This document shows positions 35,725-47,920 of a stretch of 64,000 nucleotides of DNA, piece by piece. Within the stretch, counting starts at the first letter, position 1; every line of letters starts with the position of its first letter. The position numbers and the translations under genes were made by a program. The DNA is taken from contig OX638371.1 in assembly GCA_951812925.1 (NCBI GenBank), positions 1,426,001-1,490,000 of the forward strand, in the 5' to 3' direction. Source of the stretch: Calliopum simillimum. Its lineage: Eukaryota; Arthropoda; Insecta; Diptera; Lauxaniidae. The notes below the pieces were generated by a model. The model worked only from the letters and a program-made list of their open reading frames with translations. It did not search any database and was not told the origin of the DNA.

Positions 35725-36125
35725 AAGAGAAGAATACTAAACATAACTTTACTAAAGTAAAATAAACTAAACTTAACTGAACTTAATTGAAGAAAATTTA
35801 AGTAAACTAACCCAAAACCAAACTAAACTGAAGTAAAATGATCTAAACTAAACCAAATCAAAGTAAAATAAACTTTACTACAGTAAACTAAACTGTAGTA
35901 AAATCACCTAAGATAAACTAAACTAAACTGAAGTAAAAATAACTAAACTAAACTGAATCAAACTGAGCTAACCCAAACCAAAGAAGAGTAAAATAAACTC
36001 ATCTAAACTAAAATAAAGTAAAATGATCTAAACTAAACCAAACCAAACTAAACTAAAACAATGTTAAATAAACTAAACTAAAGTGAAATGAACTAAACTA
36101 AATTGAACCAAACTAAACTGAACGG
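35725..36125 (+). repeat. Degenerate AACTAAACT tandem repeat
   Basis: About 400 bases are built of AACTAAACT, AAGTAAAATAAACT and AACCAAACT words in irregular order. It is an old, diverged simple repeat. Confidence 0.8.
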
Positions 36126-37085
36126 GTAAATTTCCAAAAAATTTACCCAATCATGCCTGGTCTTGTCCCCACTTATTTTTTTTTTATTATTTTTTTATTA
36201 CTTGAAGGCACAGAATAACATCAACTTACAAGGATACCATATGTTTTTTTTTAAGTTTCGTTTAAACAGTAGGTATATTTAAAAAATTAAAATAAAATTT
36301 TAGTCTCAAAACTCTTAAATAAACTTTAGAAAAATAAATCATATATTTTTAAGGTCGCCAGATGGTCGTTTTTGAAAATTTATTTTAAATCTTACTTTTT
36401 TTACGTTCGCCATTATAATTACACACTAAAAAATAATAGTTAAGATGGTTAAAAATTTATCGACGCCTTTATTTGGTTTAAACAAAACCAACAATAAAAA
36501 AACCGGGTGGCAACACTGAAAGTTTTTGTACAATTTCAGAAAAGTTTATCTGAGCGGTTCTGAAACCAAAAATCATATATGATTTTCGAAAATAGCTAGG
36601 TTGCAACCCTAAAAATTTATGCTCGATTTTTGAAAAGTTTATTTAAGTGTTTTACGACTGAATTTAAATTTTTTATGTTTTAAGCAAATGGTTTAAGCAA
36701 AACTAACAAAACAATCCAGATGGAGAATTACTAAACGGAGAATGACAAAATATTGCGAAAAACCGGGCGGAGAATGATTAAATAGAGAATGACAAAATGT
36801 TACAAAAACAGTAATATCACAATGAAAATAGAAATTATTTTTAAAAAAAGTTGAAACTTTATGTTTAGCAATATAAAAAAAACTTAAGCGAAGAATGATA
36901 CACATGCGTTCTTTACAAAATTTTTAAACCTAACTGACTGAGCTGAAAATGCACTGAATCTCCTCTTTCTCTTCACTTTCAGTTTTCTTTTCACTCAATA
37001 TTTGAAAATATACAGTTAGAATAAAAAAAACTGAGCGGATAAAAAAAAAATTTTCGAAGAAAAACGCTGTAACTGAAATAATTAC
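36126..37085. other. AT-rich non-coding DNA
   Basis: A small hairpin, GGGTAAATTT...AAATTTACCC, lies at 36124-36148. GGTGGCAACACTG at about 36495 resembles one hAT-type end but has no visible partner. No gene is recognised. Confidence 0.5.
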
Positions 37086-38557
37086 ACACGGGCCCCCTCA
37101 AGGAACGGCAGGTTTTGCTGACTTGAACCTCAGAAAACTCTATGTAGAGTTGTTCTTAATTGTCCCCAGATTGTAAATCATTAAACCGGAAAATCGTGCC
37201 TGCTTCTCTTCTCGAGATATATATGTATATATATGTCTGGCTATATATATATGTGGCTTTAATCGAAACAATTAATCCCATCTTTGAAAATATTTGACAT
37301 AGGTTAATAAAATTTGGTGCATATACGTAGAATACTTGTGTTAATAGCATTCAATAAAAATATGGGTGGTGTCACGCCCCCTCAACCCTATATTCGCCGT
37401 ATCTCTGGAACTCAGGTGAATGAGATTTGGTACATATGTAATTGGCACTGGAGAAAAAATGTTCAACTAAAAATGGGCAGAGCCACGCCCCCTCCATCTT
37501 AAAGAACCAAATTTGTCATATCTCTGAAACTATTTGACATATGTGTATAAGATTTGATTTCAGGTAAAGTGAAGCGAACAGGATATGGCACTGTAAAAAT
37601 GTTAAACCAATTTTAGGTACTTAGTTGACAAAAAGCAGTACTTTTTTCTGCTGTTATTTTAGTCTCCTAACTATAGATACCAAGCAAAAAAAATTTGATC
37701 TGGATCGGAACATATTTGACCGTGCCCGCAGGCCTTTAAAGGTCGGAAAAACGCTATTTATATGAAAATAAGGAAACAATCAATCCTTTCTTTGAAACTA
37801 TTTCACGTAGAAGAATAAGATCTAGTACATATATAAATAATACTAGAGTAAATAGTATCCAATAAAAAAATTGGCAGCGCCACGCCCCCTTCACCCAAAA
37901 TTTGTCATATCTCTTAAAATATTTGACTTAGGTAAATGAGATTTGGTACATATCTAATCGGCTCTGGGAAAAACATTTTCAACTAAAATGGGCGAGGCCA
38001 CGCCCCCTCATTCCAAAAATAAAAAAATTTGTCATATCTTTGAGACTATTTGACACAGGTGTTCGCATCACTTTATCTGAAATCAAATCTTATTCACCTG
38101 TGCCAAATAGTTTCAAAGATATGACAAATTTGACTTTTTGAGAATGAGAAGGCGTGGCCCTGCCCATTATTATTGAAAATTGTTTTCCCAGCGCCAATTA
38201 GATATGTACCAAATCTCATTTACCTGAGTCAAATAGTTCCAGAGATACGACGAATATAGAGTTGAGGGGGCGTGGCACCGCCCATATTTTTATTGAATGC
38301 TATTAATTCAAGTATTCTACGTATATACACCAAATTTTATTTACCTATGTCAAATATTTTCAAAGATGGGATAAATTGTTTCGATTAAAGCCACATATAT
38401 ATATAGCCAGACATATATATACATATCTCGAGAAGAGAAGCAGGCACGATTTTCCGGTTTAATGATTTACAATCTGGGGACAATTAAGATCAACTCTACA
38501 TAGAGTTTTCTGAGGTTCAAGTCAGCAAAACCTGCCGTTCCTTGAGGAGGCCCGTGT
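37086..38557. mobile_element. Asymmetric foldback element related to 7362-9392
   Basis: Outer arms of about 455 bases (37086-37540 and 38100-38557) are inverted copies. They start ACACGGGCC and share AAGGAACGGCAGGTTTTGCT and CTCGAGATATATATGTATAT. The axis of symmetry lies at about 38070, so the left arm holds an extra 530-base unit (37540-38070) that the right arm lacks. That unit matches the inner unit of the 7362-9392 arms. GC-rich hairpins of GGGCGGGGCCACGCCCC type recur. It is non-coding. Confidence 0.75.
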
Positions 38558-38902
38558 ACAAATAATGTCGTATAGGTTTTTTTTTTTTTTTTTTGAATAA
38601 CGTCATATGCTAAACGGGGAAATTAAATGTTCTAAAAAGAGGTTGGAGAATGACTTTAGCACTATGTGTTATAATTTTATAGCAAAATATTAAGTATTGT
38701 ATTGACTAAAATATGAACTTTTAAATTTGACATGCTTTTTGGAGAATTTTTTATATTTGAAAATCTTGTAAGCATGTTAAATTTTTAATTTATTTTTGAA
38801 AAGTTATTTTAAAAACGAAAATTTAAAAAAAATGCGGACTTTGATCGATTACTCGTGAAAGTATTTATTATATTTCTTGAAGAAATTTCTGAAATGATAT
38901 AA
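38558..38902. other. AT-rich non-coding DNA
   Basis: There is a T run at 38579-38594. Nothing else is recognised. Confidence 0.5.
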
Positions 38903-38904
38903 TA

Positions 38905-40254
38905 GCCCAGGAAAATAAGACGAAAAAAGAGCTTCTGTGCGAAAAAATTCCCAGTGGAAATTTTTCACCGGAATTGTCTTTATTTATGCATGATACACAA
39001 ACTGTGAAAAGTCCATTGCAAAGTCGTGTGCGCATAAAAAGTTATTCGGGCTCAAAGGTCGCTAAAATCAGTTTATTGCAAATATCTCGCTAATGCTAAC
39101 TTTTACAGAAAAATGTTGGTCTCCAATTTTGTAGCACAGGAAATTTCCTACAAAAATACTTTAAAAGTATTTGCGTAAGACTTCTAGTTTAGGAGATCAC
39201 CCAATTTAAAAAGTTGTTAACAGTTATGATATGAAATACTACCTATGAGTTCATATTAAAATATCTTACTTTTTAAATTGCAGTAACTCTTCAATGAGAA
39301 GTTGTACAAACAAAATTAAAATGCCGTTTGAAAGATAATTTAATTTTCTATATACCGTACAAAATTTTTTTTTCGAACGGCTCATGACCTTAAAAATATT
39401 CTTGAGTAACCGTTAAGGCTTCGAAATTACTGGTTTTTTAAGGATATCTGCGAATTGGTAAGTACTACGATAAAAAGTAATGGGACCAAATTTGTAGAGA
39501 ATTACTAGATCTACAAAAAATAAACTATATGTGTACACATAGAAGTAACCGTATAGAAGATATTCAATAGAAACCGGTTTTTGGCATTTTAAGGGTTTTT
39601 TTAGAATATCTTCCAAACGGTTACTTCTATGTGTACACATATTGCTTATTTTTGTAGATCTTGTAATTCTCTACAAATTTGGTCCAATTACTTTTTATCG
39701 TAGTACTTACCAATTCGCAGATATCCTTAAAAAACCAGTAATTTCGAAGCCTTAACGGTTTTTCAAGAATATTTTTAAGGTCATGAGCCGTTCGAAAAAA
39801 AAAATTTTGTACGGTATATAGAAAATTAAATTATCTTTCAAACGGAATTTTAAATTTGTTTGTACAACTTCTCATTGAAGAGTTATTGCAATTTAAAAAG
39901 TAAGATATTTTAATATGAACTCATAGGTAGTATTTCATATCATAACTGTTAACAACTTTTTAAATTGGGTGATCTCCTAAACTAGAAGTCTTACGCAAAT
40001 ACTTTTAAAGTATTTTTGTAGGAAATTTCCTGTGCTACAAAATTGGAGACCAACATTTTTCTGTAAAAGTTAGCATTAGCGAGATATTTGCAATAAACTG
40101 ATTTTAGCGACCTTTGAGCCCGAATAACTTTTTATGCGCACACGACTTTGCAATGGACTTTTCACAGTTTGTGTATCATGCATAAATAAAGACAATTCCG
40201 GTGAAAAATTTCCACTGGGAATTTTTTCGCAGAAAATGTCTTATTTTCCTGGGC
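38905..40254. mobile_element. 1.35-kb near-perfect palindrome flanked by TA
   Basis: Arms of about 660 bases (38905-39570 and 39595-40254) are almost exact inverted copies. The ends read GCCCAGGAAAATAAGAC and its complement, with TA at 38903-38904 and 40255-40256. The centre, near 39580, has ATGTGTACACATAGAAGTAA and its complement around a short spacer. There is no coding capacity. High arm identity implies recent formation or ongoing gene conversion. Confidence 0.85.
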
Positions 40255-40256
40255 TA

Positions 40257-42090
40257 TAAAAAATTGACTAAAATCTTAAAGTTTAATCGCTATCAGGACT
40301 TAAAAAAGTAAAAAAAGAAACTTGAATTCAGAAATGTCAAAAAATGTGGCGTCTCATTTAGCATGGAATGCCGCATGCTCATACTTTTTTCCACCAGCTG
40401 ATCGATGAATATTCTTTAATTTCAATTACATAATAATTTTAAATGCAATTTTTCCTGTGCATTAACAAGAAATGTGTCATATTGCAATTTGGGTGTTGGG
40501 GTTTTTTCCAATTCGTTTGCTTATTTTCTGCACACCCAAGAAGCTGTAATTGGGTTGTAAAAGTTGAGGGCATTGCAAGTTCTACTTAATGTGTCAGTGA
40601 TCATGAAAAACTCTTATGTTTTCTGTCTTTCTTTCTTTCTATAGTTTGTCTCTAGATTGTTGCTAGATGTTGTTGTTAAATTTCTTTTCGTGAACTTTCA
40701 GTTTTTTGAACTGAGTCGACTAGGTATCAGCTGTTGTTGCGTTGCCGTGAATCATTTTGACTGCATAGCAACAACCAGCCAGCTAACAACTTGGGAGCAA
40801 TGCGCCGTTTTAATTACTTTGCGGCGTATGACTAATCATCGCAACGATCATTGAGTTGTTTGTTGTTGATGATATGCGGCGCGGCGGCAGCAAGCGCTTC
40901 AAACGCTCCAAATTGACGCTGATTTGCAGCTTTCAAACTTGAAATCGACGATTTTCAGTGCAGGAAGCAAAAAACAATAAAATCCAACAACAAATGTTAC
41001 TTGCCGCTGAAAAAGAAAACGACAACGGCGGGACGGGTCGTTGCGAAATAACCGCAAGTAGCCGCTGTTGCTGCCGCCACCGCTGTCGTCGCACCAAATC
41101 ACCGTTTGTATGTCTGTCCGTCCAACAGTCCGTCCATCGACGTAGAGCGAACCCAGTTTTAACAACACGCAGAGTTGAATCGCTCGTCATATTTTTGAAC
41201 TGCTGCTGCTGGTGTTTTGTTGCCAAGCGAATATTGCGTTGCGTTAACGATTGCGAACGATTGTTAGTTGCTCAAAAAAAAAAAAAAAATAAAAAAAAAA
41301 AATCATGTTATTACTGTTGCCATGTAAGATAGAAAAAAAATTGCAAATTGTAACGTTGCTAGTTGCTCCATGACGTTCATGAGCACATGAAATGACATGA
41401 CGACGACACGACGTCTATTAGTCACGTTCTACGTCACTGACTCTCAACCGACAACACGTCAAGAATATATGTAAATATAGTATATATGTATATTTATGAA
41501 TAAACACGTATGCATGTATGTATCTATGACTCGTAATCCCAGAAGTTAAACCTCGACAATATGCGAGTAGCAAAATTGATTTGACGTTGCTGTTGCATGT
41601 TGCTGCCCGCAGCAATGGAAAATTTTTGCACCAAACGTAGCAACAACTGTTGCCGCCGCTTGTTTCATCGCTAAAGCCCGTTCCCCAAGAAATGATCATT
41701 ACAATCTCAATAAGTGGGTTGGCCATAGAGCAGCAGCATTAATGGTTTATTGGGATTTATGTTGCGATCTCTTTGAAGTTTCAACACAAATCTCTGCACG
41801 TAATGTTCATTGTAGCTCTTGCTACCTCGCGATCAACTTTTTTGGAACAGCCTATATTTCTACTTTGTTGAGTTGACTTGGTTTATTCCGCTTGATTTTG
41901 TCAAGATCAGCAGCTATGATCGATTAGCTTCAGTGGAATCGATTTGGATTTCATTTCTTGTAATTAATTTTGTTGCTGCTGCTGTTTTAGCTTTCGTATT
42001 AATCTCGCTGTTGTTGCTGTGGCTTCTATTGAGCTCAAACGATATGCGGGGCTAACTTTGTCGGATTCGTTACAAAAAATTGTGATGATG
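40257..42090. other. Non-coding DNA with GC-richer, triplet-rich island
   Basis: The part at 40650-41250 is less AT-rich, with GCAAC/GCCGC triplet density and several overlapping short frames on both strands. None carries a recognisable domain. It could hold regulatory DNA, but nothing specific supports that. Confidence 0.4.
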
Positions 42091-42091
42091 A

Positions 42092-42207
42092 CTAGCTATT
42101 TTACCCGGTGTTGTCGGGTTGCATTTATTTCCGGAGATTATTTACAAAAACAAAAAACTAAAACAAAGTCTAACATGAAATCAATCAAAGTACAATTTTC
42201 TAGAACA
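42092..42207 (-). mobile_element. Possible Helitron-like 3' terminus, second copy
   Basis: The plus strand reads ACTAGCTATTTTACCCGG at 42091, then a TGTTGT loop and CGGGT. On the minus strand this is a 5-bp-stem hairpin, about 9 nt, then CTAG before T, the Helitron 3' layout. It shares its first 18 bases and a following CCGGAG word with 17631-17720. Confidence 0.4.
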
Positions 42208-42745
42208 TATTAACCCATTATATCCCGTTTTTATGGGTCTTTTTGACCCCTTTTTCCAAAAATGAATTAAAATATTCTACGAAAAACCTCACTAGCAGTC
42301 ACCGAAAAAAATACCGTCCGGACCATGGCAGCCTTATATCGTAGCGTACGTGCACCAACAACTCATGATGAACACAGCACTGAACAATTTCAAAAATTCA
42401 TAACTTGATAACTGTAAAAGATACTACAATTTTGAGGGTCGGAAAGTAATTATAATAAAATTTACTTTTAAACAAAAATATCTGAAAATAAATAGGGTGC
42501 TCTAAGCCCCAAAATGGCTTTAAAAAAAAGCTTTTTTCCCACGTAAAATAAAAAGTTTTTTTTCAGTGTAATTTTTTTTAAAGCTCATACTTTTCTGCAT
42601 TTACACTGAAAATGTCATTAAGATCGGATAAGAAGCCGAGGAGCTATGAATTTTCAAATATGTGAGTATCCAAAAAATGGATCGAACTTCCTATGGCCGC
42701 CACCTTGGAAATCTTTATCGATTACGCAATTTGATTGGCTCAGCT
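42208..42745 (+). repeat. Repeat of the TTTTTGACCCCTTTTT family, uninterrupted copy
   Basis: It begins with TTAACCCATTATATCCCG and contains GGGTCTTTTTGACCCCTTTT, ATACCGTCCGGACCATGGCA and, towards the right, GCCGAGGAGCTATGAATTTT and CGAACTTCCTATGG. These blocks match 27003-27870 (left and right parts) and fragments at 28920-29045 and 31195-31325. It is non-coding. Confidence 0.65.
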
Positions 42746-43036
42746 ACGATTTTTTTTCATAATGAAACCAAAGTATGATTATGAGAGACTCAAGATGATT
42801 TGGTGCACCATGCCAAATCATGCAAGTCAAAAAAGTAACGAAAAAAAATTAATGTGTTTTTTAGTTTACATAGAATGTCACTATCAAAAAAGTCATACAA
42901 CGATGAAGCTCTTTCTTATCTTTACTTTTGCCTCAACTGTTTTCACTCTCAAGATTCGATTCACGTCGTGACACTTTAAGTCAATTTATAAATTGATACA
43001 ACCGATAAAAGTTATTTTATGCAAAATGAGTCTAAC

Positions 43037-43609
43037 CAGCGTTGCCAGTTAGTTACATTTTATACATTTTGCGTAACTTTTTGGCCTCTCACGTAACTTA
43101 AGTAAAATTTGTATTTTGGCAATTTTTCGTAACTTTTAAGGTTTTCAACATTACTCTACTTTATATTTCCGATTTTTTCTTAACAGTATTAAAAAACCTT
43201 GTACCAGACACCAAATCGTGTGAACTTTATATGATGTTTCCATGGGAGATTTAGCTGTGGCGGGATTAATAAATCTAGTCGTTAAATCTTACATGTTTCC
43301 AGCTGCCAAAAGATATTTATTTTTCACAGTAAATGTCATAAGCGGGAAAATGAAAGTTGTTATTGCTTTTCTTCTGAATATTTATCTTCCATTTACCTTT
43401 TTTTAGTAACATTTGATGCCAATTGTCGAAGTTGAGGGGTCGAAAATAGTCAAAATCGGTAGCCCTGTTGAGGTTTGTATTTTTTCTTTTTTTTTTGAAA
43501 CAAAAATTTATTTTTTGCAATAAATTAAAGATCTTGTTTCCGGAAAAAATGCAACTTTTTAGCAACAAATAACTTTCTGTAATTTTCTCAAAAAGCTCTG
43601 GCAACACTG
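43037..43609. mobile_element. 573-bp non-autonomous hAT-like element
   Basis: The left end is CAGCGTTGCCAG and the right end is the complement of CAGTGTTGCCAG, an 11/12 match. Flanking 8-mers are AGTCTAAC (43029-43036) and AGTCTTAC (43610-43617), 7/8 identical. Short CAG-type termini and an 8-bp duplication are hAT features. The interior is AT-rich with no transposase. Confidence 0.7.
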
Positions 43610-43617
43610 AGTCTTAC

Positions 43618-44466
43618 ACACTTTTTTCATTACTTTTGCTCTACTTCAATGATCTGCCAAGGGAGAATGCCAAATACGTCTCAACTGCAACTGATGATCA
43701 TTTCGAAGCTTGGCGAAATCCTCTTTTTGATACGAAGCTACCCTAGGGTTGCGATTTGCCCAGCACCGATCATTTTGCATTTGCTTGCCCTTTGCCGACT
43801 ATTGCTGTACTGTTCTGACTCTATGCCTTGGCATTAGAGCTCGGCATTGGCCGTGCTTTCTTCTCGTGGCCCGCGGGCCTTTACTCTTCGACGACGGGCT
43901 CGAGCCTTGAATTACTTATTGCTCTTACTTTCAATTTAAAATTTTACATTTGAAACAACACCAACAACACGAATTTCTTGCATGCTTGTGTGAAAATTTC
44001 TTTGCAAGTACTTAATCACATAAAAAGGATATGAAGCCTTAAAAAATCAAAAAAAAAAAAAAAAAAATAAGCATTCCAGTTTTCTTTCTTTGAGCATAAA
44101 TATGTTATTTTTTAAAAAATGACTTAAATCCATTTAGTATATTTTGCGACAAAGCGTTACATACGATGGAAGTAAAAATCGCGAAACTTTATTTTTTTTT
44201 TTTTTATTTTGAGGATAAAGAACGTGTTACTCGCATATGAATAACTTCAACAGTTGTTAAAATCCATTTAAAATACAGTGAAATTGTAATTTTTGTAATA
44301 CAAAAAGTTGTTAAATTGAAGCCGTAAGAAAACTTTCTGAGTTATTGAAATTTTAGTACATTTTCCATGACATAACAACAATAAAGAAAATCCTAGGCTA
44401 CTCATATAACCTGCAAGCATTTAAATGAAAACTATCTATTAAATGTTTATTTGGCACAGCACTATC
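43618..44466. other. Non-coding DNA
   Basis: No gene is recognised. GGGCTCGAGCC at about 43900 looks like an isolated tRNA T-arm word, with no box A nearby. Confidence 0.45.
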
Positions 44467-44468
44467 TA

Positions 44469-46398
44469 CATATGAATGGGTTTATTTGAAAGTGGAATAA
44501 GTCCAATTCCGGAAAAATTGAGTTTATGGTAGTTATAGCTAGCTATATATGTCCTCTTTTTAAATTGAAAATTACAGACTCGTTAGACCACGATTTCATC
44601 AAAAATTACTCAAAAGAATTTTTCATGAAAAACATTTTTACAAAAATGATTTTTTTGAAAGTGGAATAAGTCCATTTTTTCATCTACTACTATGCAGAAG
44701 GTTTTGCTTTTAAATCAATTTAAAAATATTGGCAAGCGTTATTAAACCGGTGTTAAGTGTTTACCACTGTAAATTAATCAAAGTTTGTTATGCTGTAAAA
44801 ATTTTTACAAGTGTAATAGAAAATAGTTGAGTTTTTGTGGTCTGAATGGACTTATTCCACTTTCATTTATAATAATTTTAAAAATTTGTTATACTTTTGT
44901 ATGACTTATTCCATTTTTACTCACAAAATATTTTGTAAATTAAAGCAAAGGAAAATTAAAACTTAGAAAAATTTTACTTTAAAAATTGTTGTTGTTTCTT
45001 TTCTTTTCTTTTTGCTCAAGTGGGGCTTTGAAAATTAGTTACAACAACAATAAAAACAAAAAGTTCTTGTCGGACCTACTTTCGGAGATATAGCCATCGG
45101 AAGATTGAGATATATCTTTTTTAAAAATTATTATAAGTTGGGAACCCCTGAAAGGATTTTAATAATATTAGTGTCATACGAAAGATATGTTAATTTGCTA
45201 CAAAATTGGTTTGCTAAAAATTTTAATCCGAGTCGTGGTTTTAGAGATATTGCAAATTTTCAGAAATTTTGACCATTTTTTTTTTTTTTAAAGCACTATT
45301 GTTCCAAAAATTGTATCATTAATGCATAGTTTTAGTAACATATTATAAAAGCTCAATTTATTACCTTTCATTTGACATGTAATTTGAACTTGATTTCTTG
45401 CATTACGTATTTTTTTTATAGGAAAACAAAAAAGTAGGTTATTGGAAAACATCGGAAGAGTCTACAGGTATCGGAATTAATCGAAAACTATCTTAAAACA
45501 TCGTTATTGTTGTTTTTATCGCTGTAATTGTTATTTTTGTAGTTGGTATTATTGTTGTTCTTGTAATGTTTTCCTAAATTTCATAAAAATTTCTTTGGTT
45601 CACTTTTTTGTTTTCCTTTAAAAAAATATGATAATACAAAAATTCAGGTACAAATTACATGGCAAATGAAAGCAAATAAATTGGGCTTTTATAATATGTT
45701 ACTAAAACTATGCATTAATGATACAATTTTTGGAAAAATAGTGCTTTTAAAAAAAAAAAATTTTCAAAATTTCTGAAAATTTGCAATATCTCTAAAACCC
45801 CGACTCGGATTAAAATTTTTAGCAAACCAATTTTGTAGCAAATTAACATATCTTTCGTATGACACTAATATTATTAAAATCCTTTCAGGGGTTCCCAACT
45901 TATAATAATTTTTAAAAAAGATATATCTCAATCTTCCGATGGCTATATCTCCGAAAGTAGGTCCGACAAGAACTTTTTGTTTTTATTGTTGTTGTAACTA
46001 ATTTTCAAAGCCCCACTTGAGCAAAAAGAAAAGAAAAGAAACAACAACAATTTTTAAAGTAAAATTTTTCTAAGTTTTAATTTTCCTTTGCTTTAATTTA
46101 CAAAATATTTTGTGAGTAAAAATGGAATAAGTCATACAAAAGTATAACAAATTTTTAAAATTATTATAAATGAAAGTGGAATAAGTCCATTCAGACCACA
46201 AAAACTCAACTATTTTCTATTACACTTGTAAAAATTTTTACAGCATAACAAACTTTGATTAATTTACAGTGGTAAACACTTAACACCGGTTTAATAACGC
46301 TTGCCAATATTTTTAAATTGAGTCGTACGCAAACCCTTTAATATCTCAGTTTATGAAAAAGTGGACTTATTCCACTTTCAAAAAAACCCATTCATATG
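44469..46398. mobile_element. 1.93-kb palindrome flanked by TA, with recurring GGAATAAGTCC motif
   Basis: Inverted arms meet near 45500; the ends read CATATGAATGGGTTT and its complement, with TA outside both. The word GAAAGTGGAATAAGTCC, or a close variant, occurs at about 44488, 44655, 44850 (inverted), 44906 (inverted), 46120, 46170 and 46363 (inverted). The left arm has an extra segment of about 165 bases between its first two copies. No coding sequence is present. Confidence 0.8.
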
Positions 46399-46400
46399 TA

Positions 46401-47600
46401 TGTGTATATGTTTATTTTGGTATTGATATAACAATTTATATTATTGTATTTCACATTAAACACATAGCAAACGATATACAATATAAATTGATACTTTACG
46501 GCAACATTACATATCCTTATGTTGTCGCTATTGTTGCTGTTGCTGCTGCTGGCTGCATGTTCCCATGATTGGAGTCAATTAATTAAATTAATGGCTGCGT
46601 TTCAATTGGCGTTGAATTGCTTAATTGTTTTGTGCTCCGCTCCAACCACAGCTTGTCTTGAACTTCGATACTCAATTCGACCCTAAACGGCGACCCATTG
46701 CTTTCATTTTTATGACTTCTGTAAAAATGTTATTTTTTTTTTTGTATTTTGATGTCGCGTTTGCTACTTTGTTACCGCTGACTGCATTTGTATGTTTGTA
46801 CAATTTGATGGTGTACAAACAAACAAACGAACAAACGAATGTCTTGGCAACTTGGTATCTTCCAAATGCTGCTGATACTGTTGCTGTTGTTGCTGGTTGG
46901 TACACATAAATTGTGTATCTATCGAATACGAGTACCGTTGTCTAAATTCGCATTCACATTCGCATTTGCCCTGATTCGAGAAAGCGAACAATGCACAAGC
47001 CATGTCAGGCCAACACGGGCCAATTCTAAGGTAACAACCATAGTGACCAGGATGTAATGCCAATGCCTCAAGTTGCTGCCGTTTACATATGCAATTGATG
47101 CGGGCGCGTCCTAATGCGGCAACCAGAGTTGGTGTCGTCGTCGTCGTTGTTGACTGGAGTCGAGTAACAACAACAGCTAATGTGCTGAAATGGCTTTTGT
47201 TTCTATTGTTGTTGCTGTTGCCGTTGTTGTTGTTGCTGCTGCTGATGATGATGCTGATGTTTTTTTGTTGCTATTGTTGTATATTTTATGTTGTTTTTGT
47301 ATCAATTAAATACAAGTTAGTAACGTGCCTTAGCAACAACAAACGAACGCATGGTAAAAGCGAGTTAGCTAGCGAGCGAAGAACAAAAGCGTTTGTCAGC
47401 GTCTGACGCTCACAATGACGGATTGAATGCTTTGCTGTTAGTCGCGTTACATGTATTATGTTGTTGTTGTTGTTTTGTTGTTGTTCCCAATGGGGAATGG
47501 AGCGCATCAATAGCGCTTCTGAAGCGCTCTAAAGCAGCAGTGAAGTGCATCTCTCTCGTTCCCAAAAGCGCTGAAATTAACATTGGCATGCCATTGGAAC
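46401..47600. other. Non-coding DNA with GTT/GCT and GTC triplet tracts
   Basis: Triplet-rich stretches at 46510-46555, 47135-47150 and 47200-47275 dominate. No gene is recognised. Confidence 0.5.
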
Positions 47601-47760
47601 GAAGCGCTTCGCTCTCGCTACCAGAAATGCTCTTTGGATGCGCATCGCTCTCGCATCCAGAAATGCTGTTTGGATGCGCATCGCTCTCGCATCCAGAAAT
47701 GCTGTTTGGATGCGCATCGCACTCGCATTCAGAAATGCTCTTTGGATGCTTTTTGGATGA
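47601..47760 (+). repeat. 36-bp minisatellite, block 1
   Basis: There are about four and a half tandem copies of a 36-base unit containing GAAATGCTCTTTGGATGCGC and ATCGCTCTCGCATCCA. The period is divisible by three, so one frame reads as a 12-residue repeat. That frame is bounded by non-coding DNA and is not considered a gene. Confidence 0.9.
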
Positions 47761-47920
47761 TAATAAAAATATTTAAAAAATTAATTTTTAATTGAAATTT
47801 TACGTCTTTCGTCACAAAGACACATCAGACTATTATTTTTTTTTTGATGAAATTATAATTATTTTTATTTTACTAAATTAATTCTAATTGAAAAAATGCA
47901 AGTTGAAAACTTTTTTGTTA

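Noticed and set aside
40899..41332. Frames on both strands around 41 kb rich in Arg, Cys and Gln
   Set aside because: Both strands and several frames are open over the same triplet-rich DNA. No domain or splice pattern supports any one of them.
47393..47776. 127-codon frame with 12-residue repeats
   Set aside because: The period of the 36-bp minisatellite is divisible by 3, which keeps a frame open by itself. The upstream part is triplet-repeat DNA.
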